The notes under the pieces are model-generated. The model was not told the DNA's origin. It saw only the letters and a program-made list of their open reading frames with translations, and did not search any database. 34,363 bases of DNA from Allosphingosinicella sp. (GTDB lineage Bacteria; Pseudomonadota; Alphaproteobacteria; Sphingomonadales; Sphingomonadaceae), in the NCBI GenBank assembly GCA_030447665.1, contig JAUJOJ010000010.1:69812-104174 (forward strand). The letters run 5' to 3'. Positions 32,534-34,363 of this stretch are shown one piece after another; positions within the stretch are counted from its first letter, which is position 1, and each line of letters begins with the position of its first letter. A program made the translations under genes and the position numbers.

Positions 32534-33580
32534 TCAGAGCTGGTGCCCGCTCCTGAGCCGCTTGGTCTCGAGATAGGCCTTGTTATGCCGGTTGGCCGCT
32601 GTCCTGAGCGGCACTTGCGCAGCGATCCCGATCCCCTCCGCCTCCAGCCCCGCCACCTTGCGCGGATTGTTGGTGAGAAGCCGAACTTGCCGTTGCGACA
32701 GAAGCTCGAGCATGCGCGCGGCGACGCTGAAATTCCGCTCGTCGTCGCCGAAGCCAAGCCGGAGATTGGCATCGACCGTATCGAAACCCTGATCCTGCAG
32801 CGAATAGGCGCGGAGCTTGTTGACCAGGCCGATCGCGCGGCCTTCCTGGCGCAGATAGAGCAGGATCCCCCACCCCGATTCCGCGATCGCCGCCATCGCA
32901 TCGTCGAGTTGCGGCCCGCAATCGCATTTGAGCGAGCCGAGCACGTCCCCGGTAAGACACTCGCTGTGCAGCCGAACGAGCGGCGGCGCGCCGGCCGGTT
33001 CGCCGATCACCAGCGCGACATGCTCGGCGGCATCCTCTTCGGACCGGAAGGCGACGATCTCCGCCCGTTCGGCAAACCTGGTCGGCAGCTTCGCCCGGGA
33101 CGCGATCCGGAGCGCTGCCGATTGCGATGCCGAGATGATCTCACGCCCCGAGGCCTGGACGGCGCCGTCGGCGCTTCCGCCGATGAACAGCGCCGGAAGA
33201 AGGCCGGCAAGCCGCGCGAGCCGCAATGCCGGCTCTGCCTGCTCCAGCGGTGCGATCGGAACCGTCTGGAAGGGGCCTTTCAGCGGGCTCTTGAGGTCCA
33301 GCGCGGGATCGGCCACCGCCGTTGCGCCGGCAAGGTCCAGCCAGGGCGTTCGCCGGACGCGAACCGGGCCGGTCGGCACCGCGTCCCGCTGATTGGCGAG
33401 CTTGAGCGTCACCGCTCGAGTGCCGGAGATCAGGATGTCGGCCGGCCCGCCCGCGTCGAAGGCTGCCAGAGCGGCTTGATCGGCGGTCTCGACAGCCAGG
33501 AACGTCGAGCCTTCGATGCTCACGACCCAACCGCGCCTCAGCGCATCGACGGCGCGGGCGACGTCGCGCCCGCCGTTCAA
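32534..33580 (-). CDS. ribA: GTP cyclohydrolase II with N-terminal extension
   Basis: 348 residues from TTG at 33580, which overlaps the xth stop (TTGA). The C-terminal 200 residues are GTP cyclohydrolase II: zinc cysteines in SECLTGDVLGSLKCDC and catalytic LRQEGRAIGLVNKLRAY. It opens GTP at the first step of riboflavin synthesis. The first 150 residues resemble a degenerate DHBP-synthase (RibB) region (DALRRGWVVSIEGS) without its clear active-site residues, as in other alphaproteobacterial RibA proteins. Confidence 0.9.
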   Translation of the reverse strand: MNGGRDVARAVDALRRGWVVSIEGSTFLAVETADQAALAAFDAGGPADILISGTRAVTLKLANQRDAVPTGPVRVRRTPWLDLAGATAVADPALDLKSPLKGPFQTVPIAPLEQAEPALRLARLAGLLPALFIGGSADGAVQASGREIISASQSAALRIASRAKLPTRFAERAEIVAFRSEEDAAEHVALVIGEPAGAPPLVRLHSECLTGDVLGSLKCDCGPQLDDAMAAIAESGWGILLYLRQEGRAIGLVNKLRAYSLQDQGFDTVDANLRLGFGDDERNFSVAARMLELLSQRQVRLLTNNPRKVAGLEAEGIGIAAQVPLRTAANRHNKAYLETKRLRSGHQL

Positions 33581-34362
33581 ATGGCGAACTCGGTGACGAG
33601 CGGCACGTGGTCGGAAGGCCGTGTCCAGTTGCGGCACGGCTCATGCACCTCATGCCGAACCGCAAGCGCGGCGATATCCCTGGTCGCCCACATATGATCG
33701 AGCCGCCGCCCCCGGTCGTTCTTCGACCAATCGGGCGAGCGGTAGCTCCACCAGGTGAAGAGCCGCCCCGGCGCCGGATGAAAATGCCGGCCCAGATCCA
33801 CCCAATCGTTGCTTTGCTGGAGCTTCGTCAGCGCCTCGACCTCGATCGGCGTATGGCTGACGACGTTCAGAAGCTGCTTGTGGCTCCACACATCGCATTC
33901 GAGCGGCGCGACGTTGAAGTCGCCGACCAGCAGGGTCGGCCGGCGGCATTCCTCCGACCAGCGCGTCATCCGCTCCAGAAAGTCGAGCTTCTGCCCGAAT
34001 TTCGGATTGACCTCCCGGTCCGGCACGTCGCCGCCGGCGGGGACGTACACATTCTCGAGCCGGATGCCGCATTCGAGCTGCACGCCGCAATGCCGCGCCT
34101 CGCCGTTCGCCTGGAAATCGAGCCGGTCATCCTCGCGCATCGGCACCTTGCTGATGATGGCGACGCCATGATGCATGCGCTGGCCGCACAGGACGATATG
34201 ATCGTAGCCGAGCCGCTCGAACATCGCCCTCGGGAAGTCGCCGTCGATGACCTTCGTCTCCTGAAGGCAGAGTATGTCCGGCTGCACGTCGTGCAGGAAC
34301 TGCTCGATGATCTCAATCCGCGCACGGACCGAATTGATGTTCCAGGAAGCGACTTTGAGCAT
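33577..34362 (-). CDS. xth: Exodeoxyribonuclease III
   Basis: 261 residues, complete, starting one base from the right edge. ASWNINSVRAR (1–15), LQETK (about 34, metal-binding Glu), GDFNVAP (about 153), DRGRRLDHMW (about 222) and SDHVPL (about 253, active His) are the AP-endonuclease/ExoIII set. Repairs abasic and 3'-blocked DNA. Its stop overlaps the ribA start. Confidence 0.95.
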   Translation of the reverse strand: MLKVASWNINSVRARIEIIEQFLHDVQPDILCLQETKVIDGDFPRAMFERLGYDHIVLCGQRMHHGVAIISKVPMREDDRLDFQANGEARHCGVQLECGIRLENVYVPAGGDVPDREVNPKFGQKLDFLERMTRWSEECRRPTLLVGDFNVAPLECDVWSHKQLLNVVSHTPIEVEALTKLQQSNDWVDLGRHFHPAPGRLFTWWSYRSPDWSKNDRGRRLDHMWATRDIAALAVRHEVHEPCRNWTRPSDHVPLVTEFAI

Positions 34363-34363
34363 G

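Noticed and set aside
1..34363. CRISPR arrays, rRNA genes, insertion sequences with transposase
   Set aside because: No regularly spaced direct repeats, rRNA-like sequence or transposase motifs were seen; the only mobile-type signals are palindromic repeats and the attachment-like core.

Overview
The window looks like an origin-proximal piece of a high-GC alphaproteobacterial chromosome, most likely Sphingomonadales. The basis is gene order and protein content read by eye: hemE–hemJ–rho, then a DUF6489-like gene, mnmE–mnmG–rsmG–parA–parB, facing a holA–lptE–leuS–DUF3576 block. No database search was run, so family names rest on recognised motifs.

Left part (1–10.6 kb), accessory. Genes are sparse, intergenic stretches are long, and many proteins are very small. 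It holds a periplasmic M20-peptidase-like protein with altered metal ligands. Next is a compact cassette of a 48-residue ORF, a YbdK/GCS2 carboxylate-amine ligase and an N-formylglutamate-amidohydrolase-family enzyme. A run of short plus-strand genes follows, including a HicB-like remnant and a PRC-barrel protein with a possible EcfG-type promoter. The last part is an XRE regulator plus ImmA/IrrE protease pair, divergent from a tandem-repeat mini-protein and a YegP/DUF1508 protein. The region ends at 10585–10604 in a 20-bp match to the 3' end of a tRNA-Gly gene. It lies directly against a truncated ppsR (RP001-type) gene, which I read as the right junction of an integrated island.

Junction and origin (10.6–11.1 kb). 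Between the ppsR stub and hemE are DnaA-box-like sequences and an AT-rich stretch. This is the hemE/RP001 boundary where the Caulobacter origin lies, so it is a good candidate for the chromosomal replication origin. Two parS sites near 20.7 and 22.7 kb and the parAB genes fit an origin-proximal position.

Right part (11.1–34.4 kb), core. It carries haem synthesis (hemE, hemJ), Rho, a TerC protein, a quinone oxidoreductase, a small arsenic operon (arsR–aqpS–arsC), a dienelactone hydrolase, tRNA modification (mnmE, mnmG), rRNA methylation (rsmG), partition (parA, parB), replication (holA), LPS assembly (lptE), leuS, two envelope proteins, a ThiE-like protein, YggS, a HAD phosphatase, ribA and xth. 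Several genes are translationally coupled by 4-bp stop/start overlaps.

Oddities. leuS is split by a palindromic element of about 130 bp and has a further frameshift. parB and aqpS each carry two frameshifts, all explicable by one-base changes in short homopolymers, so sequencing error is a serious alternative. The last codons and stop of both terC and parB are tandemly duplicated. At least three families of palindromic repeats lie between or inside genes.
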